NCBI GenBank assembly: GCA_964360675.1
Contig: CAYHXT010000001.1
Span: 35,511-99,510 of the forward strand
Origin: JACPIL01 sp964360675
Lineage (GTDB): Archaea; Nanobdellota; Nanobdellia; Woesearchaeales; GW2011-AR9
DNA length: 64,000 nucleotides
Direction of reading: 5' to 3'
The position numbers and the translations under genes were made by a program. The notes beneath the pieces are model-generated. The model saw nothing but the letters and a program-made list of their open reading frames with translations. It did not search any database and was not told the DNA's origin. This document shows positions 42,874-50,657 of the stretch, one piece after another; the stretch's first letter is position 1, and every line of letters starts with the position of its first letter.

Positions 42874-42887
42874 GCCCTTATAAAAAT
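42874..42887 (-). promoter_or_regulatory. TATA box of the GT2-DUF2304-GT4 operon
   Basis: On the minus strand ATTTTTATAAGGGC is centred 27 nt before ATG 42854; a leaderless operon start is likely. Confidence 0.55.
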
Positions 42888-42956
42888 TATGGAATATAGT
42901 AACTGGCATAAATATTCAGATAAAAATTCAATTACTCTGGAAAGCAGCTTATACGG

Positions 42957-45764
42957 TTATGCCGTTACCGGTTCTGTTTTAAGTGGTTCGACAAAGAAAA
43001 CAAGGTTTTTCTCTTGGCAGGCGTAATCAACCACCCAAGTCACTATTTTCCCGCCATTCATGTTTCGAACTTCGTCGAATTTACGGAAACAATTTAAGCC
43101 ATGTCCCTCCAAAAAATACAGTTTAGTGAACGTGCTTGCGGCCTGCTGCGGTGCAGCGACAATAAAGTAATAGTTGTCTCCGTCCGGAATGAGAATCATG
43201 GAGAAACCGGCCCTTTCTCCGGAAAATTCTTTTTCAATTATTCCCTGCTTGGCGGCATATACTATCGAATTGGGGCTGACACCGGGGTTGTTCTCAAAAG
43301 TAGTATTGTAAGTTTCTAAATCTACGTGTATAACAAACCCGCGGTCTTGGATAGAGCCTGAGCAGCGCAGTTCTTTTTCATTTTTTTCGCATCCCTGCGG
43401 ACCGGACATATATCCGGGCCAGGGAGCGATCCAGTTATCAGCGCTGGTCGTTTTTATTTCAGTATAATATTGTTTAGCAGTAGTTTCTGATACGGATAAG
43501 TTTGCCATAAGTTTGGAAATAGCATCACTCTGTTCCAAGTTTTTAGTATGTAAATACATGACTGCTTTCTTGAAATCCCAGCTGCCGAAATGTCCCCAGA
43601 CGCCGGCTTTGCCAATCATGTCTTCGGAAGTGATATAATAATCTTCGGGAGCATCACAGTGCGTATATCGCATCACAGCTTTAATATCCTCAGATGAAAG
43701 ATCATACTTTTGAAGAGTTTTTATCGCCGCACCTTTATCCTGTGCAACAATTATGTTAAGCAGTTCTATCGTTTCCGGCACATCGGCAATTATTTTATTC
43801 AATTCTTTGAAAGCTTCATTCTGTCCGCAGTTAAGCATCCTTACTATCCCTACGGAATTCTTTTCATCATCTGTCAGCAGAGATTTACCTACCCAATACG
43901 CTCCCCAGTTAGTCTGCGTGCCCCCGTCAAAAGTAACCGGCCGGTCAGCAACAGCTTTAAACCAGTGCCCGAAATCCCACCACGAAGTTATAACAATATC
44001 TTTTGGCGCTTCGTTCCTGATTTTGGAAAGCGTATTATACCAGGCATCGTTCATGCTGGGAGCAGAATGGAAAGCTTGGCTGTATCCGTCTTTCATCGGC
44101 TGTATGAGCAGCAAAGCAAGCAATAAGAAAACCAGCACTTTAGTTACAGGGAGATTAAATTTTAATTCTCTGGAAATCCAGCCAGAAGCGTAAGCCCAGC
44201 TTAACCCTAAGAACGAACCTAAGGTAATAGCAACGATAGGTGTCGCCTGAAGTATGAATCGCACTCCTTTAGTGGTCGCAAAAAGTGAAGCTGCCAACCA
44301 TAAGGCAAATAAAAAAGCAAATTGCGGGTTTCTTTTTCCCTCATGATCTTTCTTGAAAAGCATCAGCAATATTCCAGCCAGCGCCAGCGTGAATAATAAT
44401 CTGCCGCCCAACTGCCCAATAACGTTAGACAGGGAAACGACGTTCAGTTCCGCGACCGTCGTTCTGATATTCGGCCAGTAAGAAGTTACTGCGACCGCTT
44501 TCAAGCTGAGAAACTGGAATGGGCCGAGAACTACACGTATCAGTTGATCAAATGAAGTGAAAATGCTTACAAATACCGCCGTGCTCAGCAGGTATGTTAC
44601 TAATACAGATAACGGTTCGGTTATTATTTTGGATTTGACTGTCTGGAAAAGAGCTTTCCAATGCGTCAATACAAGATATCCCAGCTGGAATATCATGGTC
44701 GCGAGAATAAAAGTAGCGATGTACCACCAGCCGGTCCAGGCGAAAGCAAATACTCCGGTAGCGAATCCTGCCGCAGCAATCCAAGCAAATTTCCATTTTT
44801 TTTCTTTCGCTTCTACCGATTCAATGAACAGCCAGGCGATCAGGACCGGGAAAAATACGGCGTATACATCGGTGTCGGAACTTTCTCCAGTAGTTCTGGA
44901 CACGAAGAAAGCGGAAACTGCTATCAATAAAGCGGTAAAAAATCCACCAACATTGTTTTTAGTGATTCGTTTTCCGATGAAAAATGCTGGAATAACAGTT
45001 AAAGCTGAAAAGATCGTTCCGACAAAGAAAAAAGTAAACATGAGCGGAAAATCTCCAAATAGATTCAGTAATTTATGCCACACCGCCCCAAACCAATGAT
45101 GGAAATTCCATTCTGCTTCCCTTCCAAGAGGTGCTAACCGATAATAATCCCAGGGCATTCCATCTTTCATGTCGCTGCCGGGATAGCCGTTATGGAGAAC
45201 GTAATAAGTCTGCCGATAATAATAATAAGGGTCTATCCCCAACAGGTAAAGCGTGCCGTTACTGTCTTTAAAACTCTCCCGGTATTGGTCAGAGAGCATT
45301 TCTGTCTGTTGTTTAAGGACATCTTGATTTTCGTTAAGATATTTCTGCCATTCTTTTTCCACTAAAGAATTCTTGTTTTGCGGAGGGAGATTGGGATATT
45401 GTGAATCAATCTGGCTTTGCAGCTGGCTGCGATAAAAATTATACACTGAATTTTCCGCCCAGTCGTCAGCGATGGGCAGGCGCTGAGGCATGGTCCTAAG
45501 GTAAATGGAAGCAGTCATGGCGATAAGAATACATAATAGAGGAATCAGCCATTTAGCGTTCTTTTTAAGTTCTTTTTTTATCTGTTTAAAATCGGCGGAA
45601 ATGAATTCGCCGGAATCCTTTTCCTGATTTGATGAAGAACTTTGATGAGAATATTTTTGCGGTTCTGCCGGGGTATTTTTGCCCTTAAATAATCCTTTAA
45701 TTTTGCTTTTTAGCTTAGAAAAGTCAATTAATTCATCATCCGCTTGTTTTTTTTCTCCTTCCAC
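42957..45764 (-). CDS. aglB: oligosaccharyltransferase AglB (STT3 family)
   Basis: A 935-residue GT-C enzyme that moves a dolichol-linked glycan to Asn of secreted proteins. Features: a hydrophilic N-terminal region of about 70 residues before the first membrane helix; an enlarged first external loop with the acidic 'LGIDPYYYYRQ' metal/catalytic segment; 'GESSDTDVYAVFF' as the second DXD-like motif; about a dozen helices; and the catalytic-peptide motif WWDFGHW near residues 592-598 at the start of the C-terminal soluble domain. The start is GTG 45764; the TATA-like ACTTTATAAAAGG (45800-45812) implies a short leader of about 12-15 nt. This enzyme is the likely end user of all glycan genes in the window. 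Confidence 0.95.
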   Translation of the reverse strand: MEGEKKQADDELIDFSKLKSKIKGLFKGKNTPAEPQKYSHQSSSSNQEKDSGEFISADFKQIKKELKKNAKWLIPLLCILIAMTASIYLRTMPQRLPIADDWAENSVYNFYRSQLQSQIDSQYPNLPPQNKNSLVEKEWQKYLNENQDVLKQQTEMLSDQYRESFKDSNGTLYLLGIDPYYYYRQTYYVLHNGYPGSDMKDGMPWDYYRLAPLGREAEWNFHHWFGAVWHKLLNLFGDFPLMFTFFFVGTIFSALTVIPAFFIGKRITKNNVGGFFTALLIAVSAFFVSRTTGESSDTDVYAVFFPVLIAWLFIESVEAKEKKWKFAWIAAAGFATGVFAFAWTGWWYIATFILATMIFQLGYLVLTHWKALFQTVKSKIITEPLSVLVTYLLSTAVFVSIFTSFDQLIRVVLGPFQFLSLKAVAVTSYWPNIRTTVAELNVVSLSNVIGQLGGRLLFTLALAGILLMLFKKDHEGKRNPQFAFLFALWLAASLFATTKGVRFILQATPIVAITLGSFLGLSWAYASGWISRELKFNLPVTKVLVFLLLALLLIQPMKDGYSQAFHSAPSMNDAWYNTLSKIRNEAPKDIVITSWWDFGHWFKAVADRPVTFDGGTQTNWGAYWVGKSLLTDDEKNSVGIVRMLNCGQNEAFKELNKIIADVPETIELLNIIVAQDKGAAIKTLQKYDLSSEDIKAVMRYTHCDAPEDYYITSEDMIGKAGVWGHFGSWDFKKAVMYLHTKNLEQSDAISKLMANLSVSETTAKQYYTEIKTTSADNWIAPWPGYMSGPQGCEKNEKELRCSGSIQDRGFVIHVDLETYNTTFENNPGVSPNSIVYAAKQGIIEKEFSGERAGFSMILIPDGDNYYFIVAAPQQAASTFTKLYFLEGHGLNCFRKFDEVRNMNGGKIVTWVVDYACQEKNLVFFVEPLKTEPVTA

Positions 45765-45902
45765 TGCTAAAGCCCCTCTTGAAAGCAGGAACTAAGACCC
45801 TTTTATAAAGTTTGTTGTTAGGTAGTAGAGCCTTTAAATATAAGGGGCGGCGGTATGTTCCTGTCGCTGATAAAGAAGTTTTATTAAAGAGATAATTCTT
45901 CT
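45765..45902. other. intergenic region with promoter of aglB
   Basis: A 138-bp gap. It holds the minus-strand TATA box of aglB (45800-45812) and a plus-strand TATA-like CCTTTAAATATAAGG (45831-45845) not followed by a supported gene. A 6-bp repeat AAGAAG/CTTCTT lies nearby. Confidence 0.35.
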
Positions 45903-47723
45903 TTACTCTTTTAAATATAATATGTCATCATTCGGATGCCGGTATAACTCTTCCCCCAATCGTTTCTGGTCGAGGATATGCCCGATGATGCCGATGCTCC
46001 TCGACAAGGCAAATAATCCGTTCATATAGCCTATTTCAATGATCTCGTCAATCTCTTCTTCAGTGAACTGTTTAGAGGAAGTAAGCGCATCTAAAAATAA
46101 TGCGGCCATGCACCCGTCAACATTCAAAATCAAGTTTTCAGCTTTTTTAACGGTTATTTTTTCCACCTGAAGGGCATAATCTAAATATTTGGCGGAAGGA
46201 AAATTATTTTTCGCGAATTCTTTCAATAATTCTACCCTCTTATCGGGATTGCGGATAGATTTTACCTTATGGCCAATTCCGGGGATGAGCATTCCTTTAT
46301 GTTTCATCTCTTCCACAAACGCAGCTGGTTCCAGATGTTTATCATCTGCGTCCTTGAACTGTCGGCAGGCGTCATCGATAGCGCCGCCGAATCTCGGCCC
46401 GATGGTCAATAATCCGCTGCACAGCGAAGAGATAACATCTTTTCCTGCCCGCGCCGCAACGATGGCATTATGCGCCCCTGAAACTGCGGGGCCGTGATCT
46501 GCAGTCAATAAAATGCATTTTTCTAAGAACTGAGTAAAATATGGCGGCAATTTTTTCTTGAACCACAGCAATCCTAAAACCTCTCCCAGCGAATAATTAT
46601 CTTTTATGATTTCAGTTACCGGGATGCTGCCATAAGCCATTTCTTCTCCGAGGTCTGAAGAAATAGTGGTAGTAAAGCGGGTTTGTTTCCTGATAAGTTT
46701 TTGTTTTTGCGCTTCGGGCATATCCAAGGGCAATGAAATCGGCGTAATCTCTTCTTTTGGAGTTATCTTCCCTTCTTCTACCAAGTTCCGGAATGTTTTT
46801 TGGATAGCATTTTCTAACTCCCGGAAAGATTCCGGGACAATGATCCCCGCTTCTCTCAAAGCCCGGTTTTTTGCCGCAGCGCCCTCTTCTTCCTTTCCTG
46901 CTGTTGCGCCGGCGTGGCCGAATTGCACTTCCCAAGGAAATATTTCTGCACAAGTTCCGGAAACCCACATGATTATGGGTTTTGTAAGTCTTCCGTTTTG
47001 TTTCGCCTGGATGATATCATATTCTTGTTTCCCGCCGATTTCTCCCAATCCGACCAGAAGTTTGATATCGCAATCATTTTCAAAACGCAGCATATGGTCC
47101 AATAATGTTGATCCAGGGAATAAATCGCCGCCGATAGCTATTCCTTCTTTAATTCCGTCAGCGGCTCTTGCCGTGATGTTAAATAGTTCATTCATCATGC
47201 CGCCCGATTTAGAAACCAAACCGACACTTCCGGGACGATACAATTTTGCGCCGAGGATATTGCTTATACTTCCGCCGGCGTAGCCGCCGATGCGGAATTT
47301 TCCAGCAGCAATCCCGCCAACGGTAGAAGGGCCTATGATAAGCTTGTCATGCATCTCAGCCGCAGCGATTAATTCTTTAGTCCGGCGTTCCGGAATACCT
47401 TCTGCAACGATGACGACGGTTTTGATGGTCGGCGTGTTTACCGCTTCTTTTGATGAAATGAAAGCGGATCTAAATGAAGAAAAATTGATCAGCACTTCTG
47501 CCTGCGGATATTTTTGCGCTGCCTCGCTGAGCAATCCATAGATGGGGATCAGAATTTCCTGCGCTCCGAAGAAGCATTTATGAAATCCTTTTCTGCCCGG
47601 ATGGACAATAGCCGCGACGCTGGGAATTTCTCTGCCGCATACATAATCAAAATCAAGCATCTGCTGGATGGGTAGCGCTTTAAGGTTGTAAAAAATGGCA
47701 GTTGTGCCTGATGTAAATTTCAT
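45903..47723 (-). CDS. aclA: ATP-citrate lyase, large (alpha) subunit
   Basis: A 606-residue protein, the size of bacterial AclA. The N-terminal CoA-binding/ligase part (residues 1 to about 330) opens 'FTSGTTAIFYNLKALPIQQMLDFDY' and holds the phospho-His segment 'WEVQFGHAGATAGKEEEGA' near residue 271. The C-terminal citrate-synthase-like part has 'LTADHGPAVSGAHNAIVAARAGKD', 'GPRFGGAIDDACRQF' and 'GMLIPGIGHKVKSIRNPDKRV', with the catalytic His residues. With AclB it cleaves citrate to acetyl-CoA and oxaloacetate, using ATP and CoA. It overlaps aclB by 4 nt. The enzyme is a marker of the reductive TCA cycle or of cytosolic acetyl-CoA supply. Confidence 0.93.
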   Translation of the reverse strand: MKFTSGTTAIFYNLKALPIQQMLDFDYVCGREIPSVAAIVHPGRKGFHKCFFGAQEILIPIYGLLSEAAQKYPQAEVLINFSSFRSAFISSKEAVNTPTIKTVVIVAEGIPERRTKELIAAAEMHDKLIIGPSTVGGIAAGKFRIGGYAGGSISNILGAKLYRPGSVGLVSKSGGMMNELFNITARAADGIKEGIAIGGDLFPGSTLLDHMLRFENDCDIKLLVGLGEIGGKQEYDIIQAKQNGRLTKPIIMWVSGTCAEIFPWEVQFGHAGATAGKEEEGAAAKNRALREAGIIVPESFRELENAIQKTFRNLVEEGKITPKEEITPISLPLDMPEAQKQKLIRKQTRFTTTISSDLGEEMAYGSIPVTEIIKDNYSLGEVLGLLWFKKKLPPYFTQFLEKCILLTADHGPAVSGAHNAIVAARAGKDVISSLCSGLLTIGPRFGGAIDDACRQFKDADDKHLEPAAFVEEMKHKGMLIPGIGHKVKSIRNPDKRVELLKEFAKNNFPSAKYLDYALQVEKITVKKAENLILNVDGCMAALFLDALTSSKQFTEEEIDEIIEIGYMNGLFALSRSIGIIGHILDQKRLGEELYRHPNDDILYLKE

Positions 47724-48916
47724 TGTAACGCTCCTATAGCTTTTTCCACAATTGCAGCCATGGACATTTCCGGGCCATGCACTATCATGGGTATCTGCAG
47801 TTCTTTTCCTACTTCCTGCATGAGTCTCAATCCTTTTTCGCAGTTAGGTCCCCCTCTTCGCACGAAGATGGATATTTTTCCCTGCTGCAATTGCAGTCGG
47901 TATTCTTTCAATGCTTTGACGATGCCGAGAAAGGTTTTTTCTACATCGGTAAAATTGGCGATTGCTCCGCCGATGATGATAACTTTTCCCGCCGGATGAT
48001 GTTCCGCAGTCATGAGACTTAGGATGGTTTTGGCGTATTGATAAGTCTCTTCAGCGGTCGGATTTCCTGAATATTCCCCGTAATTAGCTATCTCTTCCTG
48101 CTTTCCTAAATCGGCAATCGTGTCCAGATAAATTATGCTGGCTCCCCCGCCGGAAAGAATGTTCCAGATTCTTCCTGTTGGGTTTAAGACGGTAAGTTTT
48201 AATGATGCTCCACTTTCTTTATCCAATCGCTTGATAAATTCTTCCTCTGGGTGCGATTTTCTGCCGAAAGGTTTAGGAAAGGGAAGATTGGAAGCGCAGC
48301 TGTCTGCCTGAGCGACGGTGTCAAGAAGGATAATTGTTCCGTTTTTGTCTATGGTTAAGGGGTTGAATTCTAAATAGCAGAAATGGTGTTCTTTGAATAA
48401 CGAAAACGCCTGCTTGACAAAAACAATGATTTCCGCAGGAAGGTTTAGGTTTAAATCATCAACGTCAGCCAAAGTAGTTAATTCTATTCTTACAACCTTA
48501 TCCCAATTCTCTTCGACATTCATGCCGCCTTGTTCGGAAAAATAAATTATGTCCTTATCCCGTTCTGAAGTCATGCAAAGGTAATATTCTTTTTCATGAG
48601 CATGGTATGGTTCAATCAGGAAATGAGTTAGTTTATCTGTCGCTTTGCCTATAGTTATTTCTTTATTCATGTGTTCTTGGAGGTATTGCTTGACTTGATT
48701 AAAATCAGCATCAAGAAGGACTAACCCCAATTTTCCGCGTTTGCCAAAGAGCTGGTCAGGTTTGATGACTAACTTTTCCTGTAAGAGCCAGGGATATTCT
48801 TTTGGGAGTTTTTCCAGATTGGTGGCAGGTTCTATGAGAATTCCCTTATAGTTCTGATTAAGATTCCCGAGAATAAGTTTTTTAGCGTCAAATTCACGGA
48901 TTTTAGGTCTGGCCAT
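47720..48916 (-). CDS. aclB: ATP-citrate lyase, small (beta) subunit
   Basis: A 398-residue protein, matching bacterial AclB in length and order. The ATP-grasp domain shows 'LLQEKLVIKPDQLFGKRGKLGLVLLDADFNQ' and 'HHFCYLEFNPLTIDKNGTIILLDTVAQADSCA', and the CoA-ligase-like C-terminal part 'NILSGGGASIIYLDTIADLG' and 'KVIIIGGAIANFTDVEKTFLGIVKAL'. Start ATG 48916 is preceded by a TATA box at 48937-48950 (leaderless). It is first in a two-gene aclB-aclA operon, the order also used in green sulfur bacteria. Confidence 0.92.
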   Translation of the reverse strand: MARPKIREFDAKKLILGNLNQNYKGILIEPATNLEKLPKEYPWLLQEKLVIKPDQLFGKRGKLGLVLLDADFNQVKQYLQEHMNKEITIGKATDKLTHFLIEPYHAHEKEYYLCMTSERDKDIIYFSEQGGMNVEENWDKVVRIELTTLADVDDLNLNLPAEIIVFVKQAFSLFKEHHFCYLEFNPLTIDKNGTIILLDTVAQADSCASNLPFPKPFGRKSHPEEEFIKRLDKESGASLKLTVLNPTGRIWNILSGGGASIIYLDTIADLGKQEEIANYGEYSGNPTAEETYQYAKTILSLMTAEHHPAGKVIIIGGAIANFTDVEKTFLGIVKALKEYRLQLQQGKISIFVRRGGPNCEKGLRLMQEVGKELQIPMIVHGPEMSMAAIVEKAIGALQ

Positions 48917-48936
48917 GGCTTATTTTTGCCGGTTAT

Positions 48937-48950
48937 CACTTTTAAAAAGG
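48937..48950 (-). promoter_or_regulatory. TATA box of the aclBA operon
   Basis: On the minus strand CCTTTTTAAAAGTG is centred about 27 nt before ATG 48916. Confidence 0.6.
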
Positions 48951-48981
48951 TTTTGGAAGAAAAGTCTTGTTTTTAGATAAT

Positions 48982-48993
48982 AATTATAAACTC
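48982..48993 (+). promoter_or_regulatory. TATA box of the polysaccharide deacetylase gene
   Basis: AATTATAAACTC is centred about 25 nt before ATG 49013. It is divergent from the aclBA promoter. Confidence 0.55.
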
Positions 48994-49012
48994 GCTTAAT
49001 TTATTTGCCGGT

Positions 49013-49717
49013 ATGAATCGGCGCCAATTTTTAACGGTATTAAGTGCAATGCTTCTGGCAGAAAAAAATGCGAATGCTCAAAGCAGCGCTTTAACTACAA
49101 TTTACCTGACCATAGATGACGGCCCCACACCTAAAATGAAAGAAATAGTTGATGTTCTTGGTGATGGAGCAAAAGCTACATTTTTCTTAGTCGGGCGGAA
49201 TCTGGCGGAAAATTCTTCCAGAATGAGCGGCATGGATTTAGCCAAATATGCTTTAGAGCACGGTCACGACTTAGGGAATCATTCTTATACGCACCCCTGG
49301 TTTTCTTATCAGAGTATTGAGAAGGCAAAAGAGCAGATTGAAAAAACCAGAGAATTAATTGAAAAAGCATATGCGCAATGTGGAAAGACTGCGCCGTTAT
49401 TCTTTCGTTTTCCTTTCGGCGACAATGGCTGCACGTACCGCATCAAGGATGGGAAAAAATATCCGATTGGCAGCCGGGAGCATAAACAAGAATTAGCGGA
49501 ACTTCTCCAGGGAATGGGTTACTCCACTTATAATTGGGCGGCAGTAGATTATCCGCCGCACTATCGCCAGATGAAGCCGGGGGCAGTAGTATTGACCCAT
49601 GATTGGCCCAACGGCCTGGGAGTAAAAGTATCCCAAGAATATGTTTCTTCCGGAAAGTTTAATCTTGGATATCTTCCGCGCCCGGCAGTTCCTGAATACG
49701 AATTAAAGCATATTTAG
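49013..49717 (+). CDS. exported polysaccharide deacetylase (NodB domain) with Tat-like signal
   Basis: A 234-residue protein. The N-terminus MNRRQFLTVLSAMLLAEKNA has a twin-arginine, a hydrophobic core and an AxA-type end (NANAQ), which suggests Tat export. The NodB domain follows with 'LTIDDGPTPKMKEIVDVL' (catalytic Asp pair), 'HDLGNHSYTHPWFS' (His-x4-His metal site), 'FRFPFGDNG' and 'PGAVVLTHDWPNG'. Such enzymes N-deacetylate chitin, peptidoglycan or surface GlcNAc polymers. Archaea with an S-layer have no peptidoglycan, so the target may be its own surface glycan or a partner cell wall. Downstream is the hairpin element at 49748-50079. Confidence 0.9.
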   Translation: MNRRQFLTVLSAMLLAEKNANAQSSALTTIYLTIDDGPTPKMKEIVDVLGDGAKATFFLVGRNLAENSSRMSGMDLAKYALEHGHDLGNHSYTHPWFSYQSIEKAKEQIEKTRELIEKAYAQCGKTAPLFFRFPFGDNGCTYRIKDGKKYPIGSREHKQELAELLQGMGYSTYNWAAVDYPPHYRQMKPGAVVLTHDWPNGLGVKVSQEYVSSGKFNLGYLPRPAVPEYELKHI

Positions 49718-49747
49718 GCTGGGTTAGGCGTTTTCCTTTGTAGACTT

Positions 49748-50079
49748 CTATAGAGAACTTTGAAAAAAAGTAATTTTCGCAAATTTAAACGCTGAGAATT
49801 CCACCATTCTAATGAATGGTGGTTTGCAAGCAAACCACTTATCAATTAGTGGAATTCTGGCGCAAGAAGGGATAGTTTTCCCTTCTGCGCTGAAAGATGG
49901 TATCTTTCATGCGTGCTCAAAAAGAAATCGACCCGAGCAAAGCGAGCATGCCACCAGTCTATTGACTGGTGGCGGTCGATTTCTCTTTTTGATATGTATT
50001 TAATGGGAAAATTACGGCTATTTCACAGTCTCTTTAGAACTTTGCAAGTAAAAATAAACTTATGCAAAGTTCTCAATAG
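49748..50079. mobile_element. hairpin-rich element with near-perfect terminal inverted repeats (MITE or structured RNA)
   Basis: This lies in a 414-bp gene-free gap (49718-50131). Ends: CTATAGAGAACTTTG (49748-49762) pairs with CAAAGTTCTCAATAG (50065-50079) at 14 of 15 positions. Inside: AGAATTCCA/TGGAATTCT (49795-49803, 49850-49858) closes three contiguous arms, including CCATTC/GAATGG and TGGTTTG/CAAACCA; GCGCA+GAAGGGA/TCCCTTC+TGCGC (49860-49890); TGAAAGAT/ATCTTTCA (49891-49909); a 15-bp stem (49919-49933 with 49974-49990, 2-nt bulge) capped by GCCACCAGTC/GACTGGTGGC (49950-49973). AGAACTTTGCA (50036-50046) also pairs perfectly with TGCAAAGTTCT (50063-50073), competing with the terminal pairing. 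No coding frame is supported. No clear target-site duplication was seen. Confidence 0.75.
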
Positions 50080-50131
50080 ATATTTTTCAGGCAGATAAAA
50101 TTTAAAAGAAGGTTTTGTTTTTCAGCTTAAT

Positions 50132-50578
50132 ATGGCCAGGTGTGAAATGTGCGGGAAAGATTCCGGTTTAGTCAACGCCGTCATCGAGCAAGTTGAAATC
50201 AAGGTATGTTCCGGCTGCGCGCGTTTCGGGACGGTACGGGAATCAAATGAACTGCCGCAGTTTAGGAGCAGAAAGGCGGAACATAAAGAGCCCGGGCTGA
50301 AGATAGTTTCTAATTATGCTTCCTTGCTGCGGCAATCGCGTGAACGGCAGGGATTGACCCAGGAAGATTTCGCTAAGTTATTACAGGAGCGGGAGAGCAT
50401 CGTTGCCAAATGGGAACAAGGCAGGATGCAGCCTTCAGTGGAAATAGCGCGGAAGTTAGAGAAATTGCTGAGCATATCTTTAATTGAAGAAGATATTGAA
50501 CTCTCGGTAGTGAATAAAAAATCTTCTGCTTCTGACGGATTTACTTTAGGCGATTTCATTAAAGTAAGGAAGAAGTAA
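50132..50578 (+). CDS. mbf1: multiprotein bridging factor 1-like transcription factor (MBF1)
   Basis: A 148-residue protein typical of archaeal MBF1. The N-terminal zinc ribbon has MARCEMCGKDSGLVNAVIE and 'VCSGCARFG' (two Cys pairs), and the C-terminal helix-turn-helix (Cro/C1 type) is 'YASLLRQSRERQGLTQEDFAKLL' with 'ERESIVAKWEQGRMQPSVEIARKLEKLL'. MBF1 links transcription regulators to TBP and the translation machinery. Start ATG 50132 is preceded by AAATTTAAAAG (near 50098-50108) at leaderless distance. It follows directly after the hairpin-rich element. Confidence 0.92.
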   Translation: MARCEMCGKDSGLVNAVIEQVEIKVCSGCARFGTVRESNELPQFRSRKAEHKEPGLKIVSNYASLLRQSRERQGLTQEDFAKLLQERESIVAKWEQGRMQPSVEIARKLEKLLSISLIEEDIELSVVNKKSSASDGFTLGDFIKVRKK

Positions 50579-50625
50579 CATCACTGAGAAACAGAATGCG
50601 ATTTTTTAAGAACCCTCTACCAGAA

Positions 50626-50638
50626 ACCTTTTAAATGG
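50626..50638 (+). promoter_or_regulatory. TATA box of the SPFH gene
   Basis: ACCTTTTAAATGG is centred about 26 nt before ATG 50658. Confidence 0.6.
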
Positions 50639-50657
50639 GCTTGGATAAGCCCTCTTC

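Noticed and set aside
45831..45902. Plus-strand TATA-like CCTTTAAATATAAGG that could drive a small RNA
   Set aside because: Only a 10-codon frame and a weak 6-bp repeat follow; the region is A+T rich and the match may be chance.
46666..47283. Long open frame (205 codons) antisense to aclA, and similar long antisense frames at 43710-44193 and 44557-45099
   Set aside because: They lie wholly inside well-supported genes, have no family motif, low-complexity composition and no promoter; they reflect codon bias of the real gene.
49934..49948. Direct repeat CGAGCA...CGAGCA inside the hairpin element
   Set aside because: Too short to claim function on its own; recorded only as part of the internal bulge of the 49919-49990 stem.
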